Shown here piece by piece: positions 1 to 13,253 of a stretch of 35,000 bases of DNA. The DNA is from Mesostigma viride (Eukaryota; Streptophyta; Mesostigmatophyceae; Mesostigmatales; Mesostigmataceae). A program made the position numbers and the translations under genes. Below the pieces are notes generated by a model. It was not told where the DNA came from, did no database searches, and was given only the letters and a program-made list of their open reading frames with translations. The stretch is from contig RPFO01002184.1 of the NCBI GenBank assembly GCA_009746045.1, positions 1 through 35,000 on the forward strand, given 5' to 3'. Numbering within the stretch: position 1 is the first letter of the stretch; the number at the start of each line of letters is the position of its first letter.

Positions 1-519
1 CAACAACTACAACTTCGTTTTAACCCTTTAGCCGTTTTGAGTGATATTTACAGCGGACATTACATTTTTGTTGCTACGGGATGAGAATTGAGCTTTGTAA
101 TGCTAACAGGTGTCACAAACCAAACTGTCCGCTATTTGTAGTGGGCATTTATTGTTAGAGCTTGCAGCTGGGTCCCTGCTCCTCCACATGCAACCTTGGT
201 GTTCATGAGCCCTTTACTAGCTTCCTTTCTGTCAGGGGGTGCTATATTTGGCACCCATAGGACATTGCAATATGACCAATGACATGACCCCCAAGGTGGT
301 GAATATATGTGTGTGCTTGTGTCCTATAATGGACCATAACTAACTATTAGGTTGGTTTGTGGACATTATCATGGAAAGTGACAATTGCCCGGTTTTTATA
401 GCGGGCAGTTGGACACGGTTTTAAGGGTTGACCTATGAGCTTTGTCAGATGTGTGTGCTGCACCGCACCGCTTGCTAACATATTCGGCGGATTTTTTCTT
501 TGTCGTCTGCGTGTCACAG
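1..519. other. No gene recognised; ends in a 3' splice acceptor
   Basis: I see no convincing coding region here. The stretch ends with a pyrimidine-rich tract (about 490-515) followed by CAG at 517-519, a good 3' splice site. Upstream sequence may therefore be the end of an intron of the gene that continues to the right, with its first exon(s) before or within this stretch. Confidence 0.4.
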
Positions 520-816
520 CGTGCTTGTACGCACAACCACCCGCCTTCCCCTCGCCGGCGCCCCGCCGCCGGGCTCTCCGCCGCCACCGGTGTTGCCCCC
601 TGCGGCCGCCGGCCCTTCCGCGCCGTCGGAAGCTGCAGCGGCAGCACAGCAAATGCCCCCTCCCCCGCACCATCGTCGGGGCAAGAGGCGCGCGGCGTTC
701 ATGCAGCAAAGTCGGCGAAGGAGCGGAGGAAATCGGCGGCTTCTGGGTCATCGGGTTCCGATGCCGCGACGGCAGCAACTGGAAAAGCAACCCACAAGAC
801 ACTGCCAGCTGCCCGG
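520..816 (+). CDS. Unrecognised large protein, exon 1 (Pro/Ala-rich)
   Basis: This is the first visible exon of the large gene. The 3' part (about 665-816) reads in the frame that begins codons at 520: a Ser/Ala/Lys-rich, probably disordered segment ending LPAAR. The 5' part looks more protein-like one frame over, where it is Pro/Ala-rich (PPPGSPPPPVLPP). The switch falls in the C runs at 655-668 and is explained by one missing C. The exon ends phase 0 at a donor (CGG, then GTAGGT at 817). The frame contains no ATG, so either the start lies in an earlier exon or the protein begins elsewhere. I do not recognise the family. The splice pairing with 5868 is inferred from phase and site quality. 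Confidence 0.5.
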
Positions 817-854
817 GTAGGTGTTACGCACAAAGATGGGATTTTCTTGCGCCA

Positions 855-5246
<4,392 letters not shown>

Positions 5247-5822
5247 GATTTTCTTGCGCCAACGGCCGTTGCAATTTGGAAATTAGGGTGTTATTTTTTT
5301 TTTGCCCAACGGCCGTCGGAACCTTGAAATTAGGGTGTGATTTTCATGCGCCAACGGCCGTTGGAACCTGTAAATTAGGGTGTGATTTTCATGCGCCAAC
5401 GGCCGTTGGAACCTGTAAATTAGGGTGTGATTTTCATGCGCCAACGGCCGTTGGAACCTGGAAATTAGGGTGTGATTTTTCTGTCGCCAACGGCCGTTGG
5501 AACCTGGAAATTAGGGTGTCATTTTTCTTGCGCCAACGGCCGTTGGAACCTGGAAATTAGGGTGTGATTTTTCTCGCGCCAACGGCCGTTGGAACCTGGA
5601 AATTAGGGTGTCATTTTTCTCGCGCCAACGGCCGTTGGAACCTGGAAATTAGGGTGTGATTTTTCTTTCGCCAACGGCCGTTGGAACCTGGAAATTAGGG
5701 TGTGATTTTCATGCGCCAACGGCCGTTGGAACCTGTAAATTAGGGTGTGATTTTCATGCGCCAACGGCCGTTGGAACCTGGAAATTAGGGTGTTATTTTT
5801 CCGGCGACGGCCGTTGGAACAT
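5247..5822 (+). repeat. 47-bp minisatellite array A (13 units)
   Basis: Thirteen units of about 47 bp, each built on the perfect 14-bp palindrome CCAACGGCCGTTGG, followed by a segment like GGAACCTGGAAATTAGGG and then a T-rich segment. The array lies at the 3' end of intron 1. Units differ mainly in the last 8-10 bases before the palindrome (variants with CATGCG, TCTTGCG, TCTCGCG, TCTTTCG). The outermost units are the most diverged. The same 15-base unit fragment (GATTTTCTTGCGCCA) also occurs at 840-854, on the far side of the hexamer array. Confidence 0.95.
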
Positions 5823-5867
5823 AGTACTGACCTTCCGGCTATCTGTATGTTTTTTGCATGTGATCAG

Positions 5868-6989
5868 GGGCGTCCGTCAAGGCAGAGAACGGAGGAAGAG
5901 CGGAGGAGGTGGGCTTACAAGATTGAACATGGGGTGGCGGAAAGGCATCTCACAACATTTTTTGAGGACTGGCGCCAACGAGCTCCGGGCACCGACTTAT
6001 GGTCGGGGATTGTGAAGACCTTTGAGAGGAAGGGGCTGCTGACGACACGTGCTGGAAATGCGAAGCCCAGCATTTTGGACTCCTGGGAGCCAGCGCCATC
6101 CTCTCATGTGCACGACAAGAACCTAACTGACAGCATACAGGCGGCGTTTCATCTGCGGCAGAAGTTTCGTCTAGTGCCAGACGATGTCGACATCGTGGGG
6201 GGGTCCGCGATTGCGACTCAAGTACGGGTCTTTACGGACAACTTGTGCCAACTCCCGGAACTAATGAGGCATCGGACGGTGACGGTGCGGAATTGTAAGG
6301 GGCTCGCGCCGTGGTTCGTGGGGGCCGGCACAAGTCTGACGAAGGCAAAATGTGCCGTGCTGATCTTCCGGTTTGCGTGGCAGGTGCTGGCAGACCAGGA
6401 GCCCGATTCTTACAATGCCTGGCTGGAAGAGAATCCAGGGTTTTCTGACAAAATTAAAAAACTGACGGGGGAGGACAGTGACCGTGCCGTGCAGAGGTTC
6501 GGATACTTTCGTTCGCCAACGGCCGAGGAAGGGAGGGCCATTCTCCGGACGCACTCCAAGAAGGATATGGCGGCCGCGTGCTCGCAGGATTTGATCACCA
6601 TGGACTTGAATACGTCCGAGTGGTCAGATGCATCTGACCGTGAGGCAGTACTTGAGCTCACGAACACCGCGTTGGGCTACATGCTCGCGTACGACAAGCC
6701 TTTCGTGTTTGCGCAGTTTGCCGTGCTGGACGGCAACCACTACACGCAGATGTTGAAGTCCGTGATTTTTGAGGGCTCAGACGAGCAAGTGAGGACTGCG
6801 ATAGCTGGCGAGATTGCCGGTAAACAAAAGGGCAAGTACGTGGAGACAACCGAGGAGGCGTTTGATTTGTGGAGGGGGTTGGTGAGGGACGCGGACAAGT
6901 TCATGTACACCAATCTGGACGTGCTCAAGGGCTGGGAGGTGGAGGGGGAAGCACTGATCCCGCCCATGAAGGACATGCGGACGCAAAAG
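5868..6989 (+). CDS. Unrecognised large protein, exon 2 (374 codons)
   Basis: A clean open exon of 1,122 nt between a CAG acceptor (5867) and a GTAAAT donor (6990), both phase 0. It encodes a globular-looking sequence with a charged N-terminal part (TEEERRRWAYKIEHGVAERH) and then mixed hydrophobic and charged segments such as WFVGAGTSLTKAKCAVLIFR and ALGYMLAYDKPFVFAQFAVL. Codon use and amino-acid mix look like real coding sequence. I do not recognise a domain. The open frame continues past the donor to a stop at 7029-7031, but the intron model is preferred because exon 3 resumes in the same phase. The stretch GTTCGCCAACGGCCG at 6511-6525 is identical to part of the intronic minisatellite. Confidence 0.75.
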
Positions 6990-7697
6990 GTAAATATAAC
7001 GGATCGGGTGTGGGAACGTTGTAGGCACTAGATGTGATTTTTGTTCGCCAACGGCCGTTGGAACCTGGAAATTAGTGTGTGATTTTTCTTTCGCCAACGG
7101 CCGTTGGAACCTGGAAATTTTGTTGATATTTTTCTTGCGCCAACGGCCGTTGGAACCTGGAAATTCGGTCGACATTTTTCTTGCGCCAACGGCCGTTGGA
7201 ACCTGGAAATTAGGGTGTGATTTTTCTTGCGCCAACGGCCGTTGGAACCTGGATATTAGGGTGTGATTTTTCTTGCGCCAACGGCCGTTGGAACCTGGAA
7301 ATTAGTGTGTGATTTTTCTTGCGCCAACGGCCGTTGGAACCTGGAAATTAGGGTGTCATTTTTCTCGCGCCAACGGCCGTTGGAACCTGGAAATTAGTGT
7401 GTGATTTTTCTTTCGCCAACGGCCGTTGGAACCTGGAAATTTGGTTGATACTTTTCTTGCGCCAACGGCCGTTGGAACCTGGAAATTCGGTCGACATTTT
7501 TCTTGCGCCAACGGCCGTTGGAACCTGGAAATTAGGGTGTGATTTTTCTTGCGCCAACGGCCGTTGGAAACTGGAAATTAGGGTGTGATTTTTGTTCGGG
7601 AACGGCCGATCTTCCAAAGTGTAAGGACAAAATGTCAGGTCGTGTGTTGTATGACCGTTTTTTGTCTCAAACACTGATTCACATTTCATGCATGCAG
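6990..7697 (+). other. Intron 2 (708 bp) built around minisatellite array B
   Basis: Bounded by AAAAG|GTAAAT at 6990 and a CATGCATGCAG acceptor ending at 7697; phase 0 on both sides. Its acceptor and the exon start after it (CAG then GGG) resemble those of intron 1 (also CAG then GGG), and both introns carry the same repeat array. Confidence 0.65.
7036..7612 (+). repeat. 47-bp minisatellite array B (13 units)
   Basis: Same unit and palindrome as the array in intron 1, again about 13 copies. It shows a higher-order pattern: the unit variants at 7092-7278 (one with TTTTGTTGATA, one with TTCGGTCGACA) reappear in the same order at 7415-7600, an offset of about 323 bp or seven units. The last unit is degenerate (GGGAACGGCCGATC). 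Confidence 0.95.
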
Positions 7698-9991
7698 GGG
7701 AGAGAGGCGCATCGGAGGGTTGCCCTGATCGGAGGGGGGCTGAATGCAGAAGACGAGGCCGTTTCCAAAAAGTCGAGGGGGACGGCGCTGCTGGAAGTGC
7801 ACAACTATTTCAAGACGCACATGGAGGAATCCTGGGATAAGCCGGAGGTGCCCCTTCAGGACCAGAAAGAAATATGGAATTTGATTCATGGGGTTTCAAG
7901 CAGCACTGAGAAGGCAAGGAAGGACGGGGAGGGGGAGGAGGGTGGTGAGGAGCGGGTTGGAGGGCGATTGAACGAGGGTGGGTTGTCCGAATCGGAGAAA
8001 ACCCAAGTCTACGACTTCATCTCGGCTGTGAAGGATGAAACGGTCGCTCCGAACGACGACAGTAGATGTGGAATGCCGATTGAGGACAAGCTGGCCAAGG
8101 AGCTTGCAGAGTTTCTGGACATCGTGGCAGCGGACAAGCTGGACGGGGAGGGAAGGGTGATGAGGAAGGGGGGGGGATCAAACAGGAAGGGTGGAGGAGT
8201 CTAGCCCGCTTTCGATTCTGGCCGTCTATCATGGCAACCGTGAAGGCCAAACACGTTCCTCCTCAGTGCTTGTATGACCTGACATACATGGCCAAGATCT
8301 TCTGCGAGGTGATGGTCCAGCTTTTCATGATCTACAACCGCGATTTGGGGAAATACCCCGAACCACGCGACCTCGGCTGGTTGCCGATGCAGCCTTCGGA
8401 ATCCGACAGCGCCCTTCAGAGGGTGGCCGATACGGTCGCTGTAGCTGCCAAGAGACTAAGGGCGGTTATCAGGCCAACGGGGAGGGACGATTCCACCTTC
8501 CCACTTGCACTGCTGGAGAGGACGGATTTTGGGACGACCCACAAGGAGGAAACGAAATGGTGGGTCCTGATTGCGCCCGAACCCCCAACCGAACAGGCTG
8601 TGGTGCCCCAACCCGTACAGCCTGTGGCGGGGGCTGTGGTGGTGACGGGGGCTGTGCCGGAGGAAGGCCAAGCCGAACATGCCGAGGCAGAGGACGTCCA
8701 GTCGGGTCGCCAAAAAAAGGTGGGGGAGAAGCGGGAACCCCCGCGGAAGTTTGGGTCGGAGGAGCTGGCATCCGAAATCGAGCAGCAGGGCCCGTGGATT
8801 TCTAAGAAAATTTACGGGTCTGACGGGGAAACGACCTGTGAGTTCATGATGAAGACTTTCGCGTGGGAGAAAAGCGATGGGCCGACACGGTTGGCTCAAG
8901 TGGTACTTAATGCAATGGAGGGGTTCGAATTTGTTGTGAAGAGGAAGGGGGGGGTGAACCAGCCGGATATCAAGAATGGGATATGGCTGCTGAATTTGGA
9001 ACACCACGCGAAGCTGTGGAATGATGAGGAATTGTTGAAGGGTCGAACGGGTGCGTGGGTGGAGAAAAGGGACTGGAAGGCGGCGAAGGATTGTGGAGAT
9101 TTCAATGGTGTGAAGGACGCCTGGTCGTCGTACCTAGGCGATTTCACGGGATTCTTCAACCCACCCGTGATCTTCATTGGGTCAAAGGAGCAGGTGGATG
9201 GGTTTAAGGTCCTTCTGAAGGTACTTGGGAAGCGGCCTGAGGGGGAGGATATTTCCAATCCCAACGGCCGTTCGGGCAAGGAAATTGCGGGTGCAGCCCA
9301 GAAGCGTCCGCTGGAGACGGCAGGCGCTGGCACCAAAAAGAAACGCCGGAAGCGCGCCGCCTCGGAGACCCCCTCGGCCGAAGACGTCTCAATGGGGGAT
9401 GATGAGGATGTCGGGTCACATGGGGGTGATGATGGGGAGGAGGTTGGTGATGATGGTGCCGGCGATGATGAGGGGGGCGGGAATGAGGGTGGTGATAAGG
9501 GGGGCGGGTCGAAGGACGGAGAGGGGGGGGTTCGAAGGGCGGAGAGGGGGGCGGGTCGAAGGGCGGAGAGGGGGGGGGTCGAAGGACGGAGAGGGGGGCG
9601 GGTCAAAGGGCGGAGAGGGGGGCGGGTCGAAGGGCGGAGAGGGGGGGGGTCGAAGGACGGAGAGGGGGGCGGGTCGAAGGGCGGAGAGGGGGGGGGTCGA
9701 AGGGCGGAGAGGGGGGGGGTCGAAGGACGGAGAGGGGGGCGGGTCGAAGGGCGGAGAGGGGGGCGGGTCAAAGGGCGGAGAGGGGGGCGGAGAGAAGGGC
9801 GGAGAGGGGGGCGGGTCGACCGGCGCATCGGGGGAAGGGGGGAAGGAGGGGGGGGAGGGGAGGGAGGCTCGAAGGGGAATTCGGGGGCGTCTGGGGGGGG
9901 ATGTTGGGGCGTGCCGTCGACTACTGCAAAAAGCTCCTTTCGCCTGGCGGGCACGTTCGATCAAGAGCAACGGCTAGTCATCTGTCAAAGG
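7698..9991 (+). CDS. Unrecognised large protein, exon 3 (frame-broken in G runs)
   Basis: Exon 3 starts in phase 0 (GREAHRRVALIGGG) and is open to a stop at 8202-8204. The next frame, at -1, is open across the same spot and continues as a long protein-like ORF (WRSLARFRFWPSIMATVKAK onward) to about 9,470. The switch coincides with a nine-G run at 8168-8176. Within the G-rich minisatellite (about 9484-9860) the frame drifts again. The last part is best read in a third frame, containing AVDYCKKLLSPGGHV just before the donor. That phrase resembles the hydrophobic-L-x-P-G-G strand end of class I SAM methyltransferases, but it is short and weak evidence. The exon ends at AAGG with a strong GTAAGT donor at 9992. 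No family is recognised. Confidence 0.55.
9247..9292 (+). repeat. Diverged single minisatellite unit inside exon 3
   Basis: Within coding sequence, a 12-base piece of the palindromic core (CCAACGGCCGTT at 9261-9272) is followed at the same spacing by GGAAATT and GGGTG. It is preceded by GATATTTCC where array units have GATTTTTCT. It aligns along most of one 47-bp unit of the intron arrays and encodes residues such as NPNGRSGKE. Confidence 0.5.
9484..9840 (+). repeat. G-rich coding minisatellite, about 14 units of 23-24 bp
   Basis: Units resemble GGGTCGAAGG(G/A)CGGAGAGG followed by GGGGC or a G run. Units of 24 bp keep a frame encoding an octapeptide like GGGSKGGE; units of 23 bp lack one G and shift the frame. 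The array therefore alternates between Gly/Ser/Lys/Glu and Arg/Gly-rich readings. It sits in the middle of exon 3 and probably encodes a disordered linker. The G strand could also form quadruplexes. Confidence 0.9.
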
Positions 9992-10110
9992 GTAAGTTAA
10001 TCTGAGTGAATATGGTCGGTTAAATTATGATGTTTGCATATTCCCAAGTTTGATTTGCGATTGTAATGATAACTAATTGCGCCGCTCGTCATTGCTTGTC
10101 CCACCCACAG
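9992..10110 (+). other. Intron 3 (119 bp)
   Basis: Donor GTAAGT at 9992 and acceptor CCCACCCACAG ending at 10110, a short typical intron. The exon pair is phase 1: one base from exon 3 plus GT from exon 4 make a Gly codon, giving HLSK-G-DESEEE. Confidence 0.7.
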
Positions 10111-10927
10111 GTGACGAGTCTGAAGAGGAGCCGCCAAAGGATGACGCGCATGGCGGCCCACCCAAAGGGTTTGAGGAAGATTCGGAAGAATCGGAAGAAT
10201 CGGAACCTGAGGAGGAAGCGCCACAAAGACGTGTCACAGTTACCGCAACCCAGCCCAAGCCACTAGACAAGAAAGTGCCACCACCAAGTTGGCAGACGTG
10301 GATGGAGAATCTGGAAGGTGGGGGGGGGGGAAACGGGTCGTGCCCCGCTCGCCTGTTGGATGTCCGGTTTCGGTATTGTGCAAGCACGGCGGTGAATTTT
10401 GCCAGTATCGGAAGAACCAATCCCAGCGCCTTGATACGTTGTGGAAGCCCACGTGGGCTGCTGATTCGGTGGCTAAACTCAATGCAGACCCAATGAAGCT
10501 GGCACACATGCCTGATTTCCACGTCGACACGTTCCTGGTGCATGGAGTCGTTCGAAAGGTGGATAAAACGGGCGTGTGGTACGTTAAATTTTGGGCAGAA
10601 GGGTGTGACGAAAAGGGAATCTGGATTAATGGGGAGCAGGGGACGATGCCCGCGGCAATTTTCAAGGTACAACAAGACGAGATGCGGAACTGTTTCAAGC
10701 CACCTGAGGGAACGTATTTGGAGTGGTGGATGGACAAGGGGTACCTGGCGACCAGATCTTCCCCAGCGACCAGATCTTCCCCACGACTCCAAGAGAAGGG
10801 GGGAGACCAAGCCGCAGGGCAGGGCAAACGAAAACCTCAAGGGAAGGCTGGCGCAGATGTGCGGGAGGGGGGTGTAAAGAAGCCCAGCGGACGGGGTGTA
10901 AAGAAACGCCTGTTAGTAGGTAGTTAG
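10111..10927 (+). CDS. Unrecognised large protein, final exon (acidic then basic tail)
   Basis: Begins with a strongly acidic stretch (DESEEEPPKDD, then EEDSEESEESEPEEE), runs to SWQTWMENLEGGGGG, and then must shift -1 in the G run at 10319-10330. It then continues KRVVPRSPVGCPVSVLCKHG and on through a Trp-rich segment (GVWYVKFWAEG, EWWMDKGYL) to a Lys/Arg/Gly-rich tail with nuclear-localisation-like clusters, ending at 10925-10927. Without the shift the acidic frame runs on into low-quality sequence and stops near 10,494. An 18-bp direct repeat (about 10748-10783) duplicates the residues ATRSSP. Function unknown. The acidic block and basic tail would suit a nuclear protein. Confidence 0.55.
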
Positions 10928-11475
10928 ATAGCTTGATCTGAACTCGTGTACATTTGTAAAGATCGATCTGTACATCTGTCTCCAGAGCATTCACTTGAAT
11001 ATTCAAAGTTCAAGTGGGAATTACTGGTTGGGTTGTGCACAGGCTTGTGCACAATTTTGGCAATAATTATAATTCGTTCTATAAATAGAACTAGCGGGGT
11101 CGTGGAGAGGGTTGTGCAATTGTAAATAATCTACAACTTGTCTCACTTGCTTACCCTCCGAGTGCATGACACTATGACAAAAACAGCCAATTTTACCCCG
11201 ACTTGAATAAATTTTAATAAATGTTAATAAATTTTAATAAATTTAAGCAATCTAGTAATGAAAAGTGCACGCGGAAAGCGCACCAGTGACCAAATTGCAT
11301 GAAATGGTAATGATTTCATGTGGAAACGCATTCACAATGAGCATCAATTGTCATGTATTTGTTGAAATGGCGTCTCCTCAAGTAATAAAATTTGGCATGG
11401 GTATTGTAGATTGATTGTGGGCCCCCCCGTAACTTCTTGAGTGCACGGACGTAAATGATCACGGACGTGACAGCT
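10928..11475. other. Downstream A/T-rich region; possible 3' UTR and polyA region
   Basis: No gene is seen. About 280 bp after the stop, 11204-11245 holds four overlapping AATAAA-containing units at roughly 11-bp spacing, which could serve as polyadenylation signals for the upstream gene. Confidence 0.35.
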
Positions 11476-12430
11476 GTCGCGTTTGCGTGCCATTATATCC
11501 TAGCCTATCACTTGGAAGGCATATCCATAGCAATAGAGTACTCTTGTGTGTGATCCACTATATTCCCCCCCACTTTTTAGCTCGAAAAAATGAAGAGCCA
11601 AAAAGTCAAAAAGAGGATCACATAGGGAAAAAAAAATTCCCACGACAGGACCACACATGCTTTTCAAATAGGCTACTAAGCAATAACCTCTTCAGTGCTT
11701 TTTCAAGGATAAGCATAATCCTCTTCATGGCTTTTTCAAGGATAAGCCTAATCCTCTTCATAGCTTTTTAAAGGATAAGCTTAATCCTCTTCCAAGTGCT
11801 TGATTCTGCAAGCAGCTTGGGTATATCTCCGGCTCAGGCTGGCCGAACTGAACCCGCCAAGGGTTGTTCGCTCGTTAAAATCCTGTGAGATGCAGGTCAC
11901 GGACATACTTGGCCGCCGACCTCATGACAGGCAATTCCGTAGCCAGCCAGGTGTAGAATAAAACCATGATGCTTTATATATTTGGAAAGCAACCAAACCA
12001 TTCACATTTAATTTCAAAAGACATCGACAAGAATACAAGTGTTGTCTAGTCGTATAATGTCGTACTTGTGCGTCACTGTCCAAATAAGGCTAAGCGGTTC
12101 TTGATAACCTAGCAGGCCTCGGGTGACGCCACACTGCTCCGCTTGGCTTACGGCTGGCAGTGTCCTTTAGCGCCCCCTATCCTGTCTACCTATCCCGCTT
12201 ACCCCAGCTATGGCTCACTGGCCAACGACGACCGGGTTCCTTCCCGAGTCTCGCCCACAATACACACATCATCTTGACGAAACCAAACAGTTATCACTTC
12301 CGTCAACCAATCTCATGACAATTACTCATTGCAACCACTCTCATATAGTGGATCACACACAAGAGTACTCTATTGCTATGGATATGCCTTCCAAGTGATA
12401 GGCTAGGATATAATGGCACGCAAACGCGAC
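11476..12430. mobile_element. 955-bp element with 87-bp perfect terminal inverted repeats
   Basis: Positions 11476-11562 are the exact reverse complement of 12344-12430 (87 of 87 bases). The 780-bp interior has no substantial ORF and contains a 33-bp tandem repeat. Long perfect inverted repeats with a non-coding interior suggest a foldback or MITE-like DNA transposon, recent because the arms are identical. I could not find a clear target-site duplication. The right end abuts a SINE-like retroposon at 12432. The alternative is an inverted duplication formed during replication. Confidence 0.65.
11687..11790 (+). repeat. 33-bp tandem repeat, three copies plus partial
   Basis: Units start CCTCTTCA at 11687, 11720 and 11753, with a partial fourth at 11786. 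Each contains TTTTTCAAGGATAAGC. It lies inside the inverted-repeat element. Confidence 0.85.
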
Positions 12431-12431
12431 A

Positions 12432-12577
12432 ATGTGCGTCGTAGAAAGACGCGTCGATTGTGATATTCACGGCTAAATTCGGTGCTCAAACGTGAAAGTT
12501 ATGAGCTCCGCCGTCAGCCATGGCTATCTCGTCAAAAGGGAGTAAAAAAGGGAGTCATGTTATAATTTAATTTAATT
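12432..12577 (+). mobile_element. SINE-like retroposon, copy 1 (+)
   Basis: About 110 bp that closely matches 15095-15190, starting at the same base (ATGTGCGTC, then TAGAAAGACG) and ending in CATGTTATAATTTAATTTAATT. A common 5' boundary plus an A/T-repeat tail fits a full-length short retroposon. Its 3' end resembles that of the LINE fragments nearby. No clear pol III boxes were found, so its origin is open. Confidence 0.45.
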
Positions 12578-12601
12578 CACTTGCCCACGCTCATTGTTAT
12601 G

Positions 12602-12757
12602 GGTAGTGTAGTTCGGATTTTCTAGACTAGATAGCTTACAGTTGGGTTAGTTCGATTACGCGGCTTCTTCCACCTCCACCCATCCACCAAGGAATATGTG
12701 CTACTTGATCTCCCAACGGAGGCATGTTATAATTTAATTTAATTTACTTTATTTTAG
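12602..12757 (+). mobile_element. LINE 3'-UTR fragment (5'-truncated copy)
   Basis: Matches the 3' UTR of the LINE fragments at 12898-13250 and 23277-23420: TCTAGACTAGATAGCTTA, then CGGCTTC(T/C)TCCAC, AATATGTGCTAC, CTCCCAACGGAGG, CATGTTATAATTTAATTTAA. It keeps no coding sequence. Severe 5' truncation with an intact 3' end is the signature of target-primed reverse transcription. Confidence 0.65.
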
Positions 12758-12897
12758 TGACTATATGGTTGGGGCATGATGCAGACGATATTTGTAACTC
12801 TCGTGTAATTATTTTTCTAATGAGATTGGCATAGTACTCCGTGGCATGCCCATGCGCATGACACGCAAGTACTTACTTACTTACTTCAAGCCGTAGG

Positions 12898-13253
12898 TCT
12901 GGCCCCGCGGACATTCCCAAACGGGTAGGGAAACCTGTCACGAACTACGTTCAGATGTTGCTGGACGACCTAGTGGTCCCAGCCCAGTTTGAGCACCGCA
13001 TCCACTCTCTCTCCCGTCTTTGGACTGTCATGCAGGACAAGACGCGGTGGAAGAAGATTGTCAAGGCGCACACGCCCGACCCTGTGGGCAAGCCACCTCC
13101 CCCCAAGCGGAGGAGGCGTTTTGATGAGTAGTGTAGTTAGGATTTTCTAGATAGCTTAGAGTTAGTATAGTTCGATCACGCGGCTTCCTCCACCCCATCC
13201 TTCATGGAATATGTGCTACATGACCTCCCGACGGAATTGAATTGAATTGAATT
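12898..13253 (+). pseudogene. LINE 3' fragment with the C-terminal end of an ORF (+)
   Basis: Positions about 12906-13131 encode a C-terminal peptide (DIPKRVGKPVTNYVQMLLDD through PVGKPPPPKRRRRFDE, then stop) that is nearly identical to the copy at 23041-23276. It is followed by the shared 3' UTR and a GAATT-type pentamer tail at about 13232-13253. The 5' end starts just after an ACTT microsatellite (12868-12888). The parent ORF is probably the end of a LINE ORF2, inferred from its position before the LINE 3' end. Confidence 0.6.

Noticed and set aside
5868-7031. Exon 2 as a complete single-exon gene ending at 7031
   Set aside because: A good donor at 6990 and an acceptor at 7697 restore the same phase into protein-like sequence, so splicing is the better model.
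5247-7612. CRISPR-like arrays of regularly spaced repeats
   Set aside because: Units are tandem and contiguous, the variable parts are not unique spacers, and the context is eukaryotic introns.
8456-9970. Pro-rich minus-strand ORFs across the G-rich exon
   Set aside because: They are shadows of the G-rich coding minisatellite; composition alone keeps them open.
11210-11245. Replication origin-like AT-rich direct repeats
   Set aside because: Only four short AATAAA-type units downstream of a gene; a polyA region is simpler.
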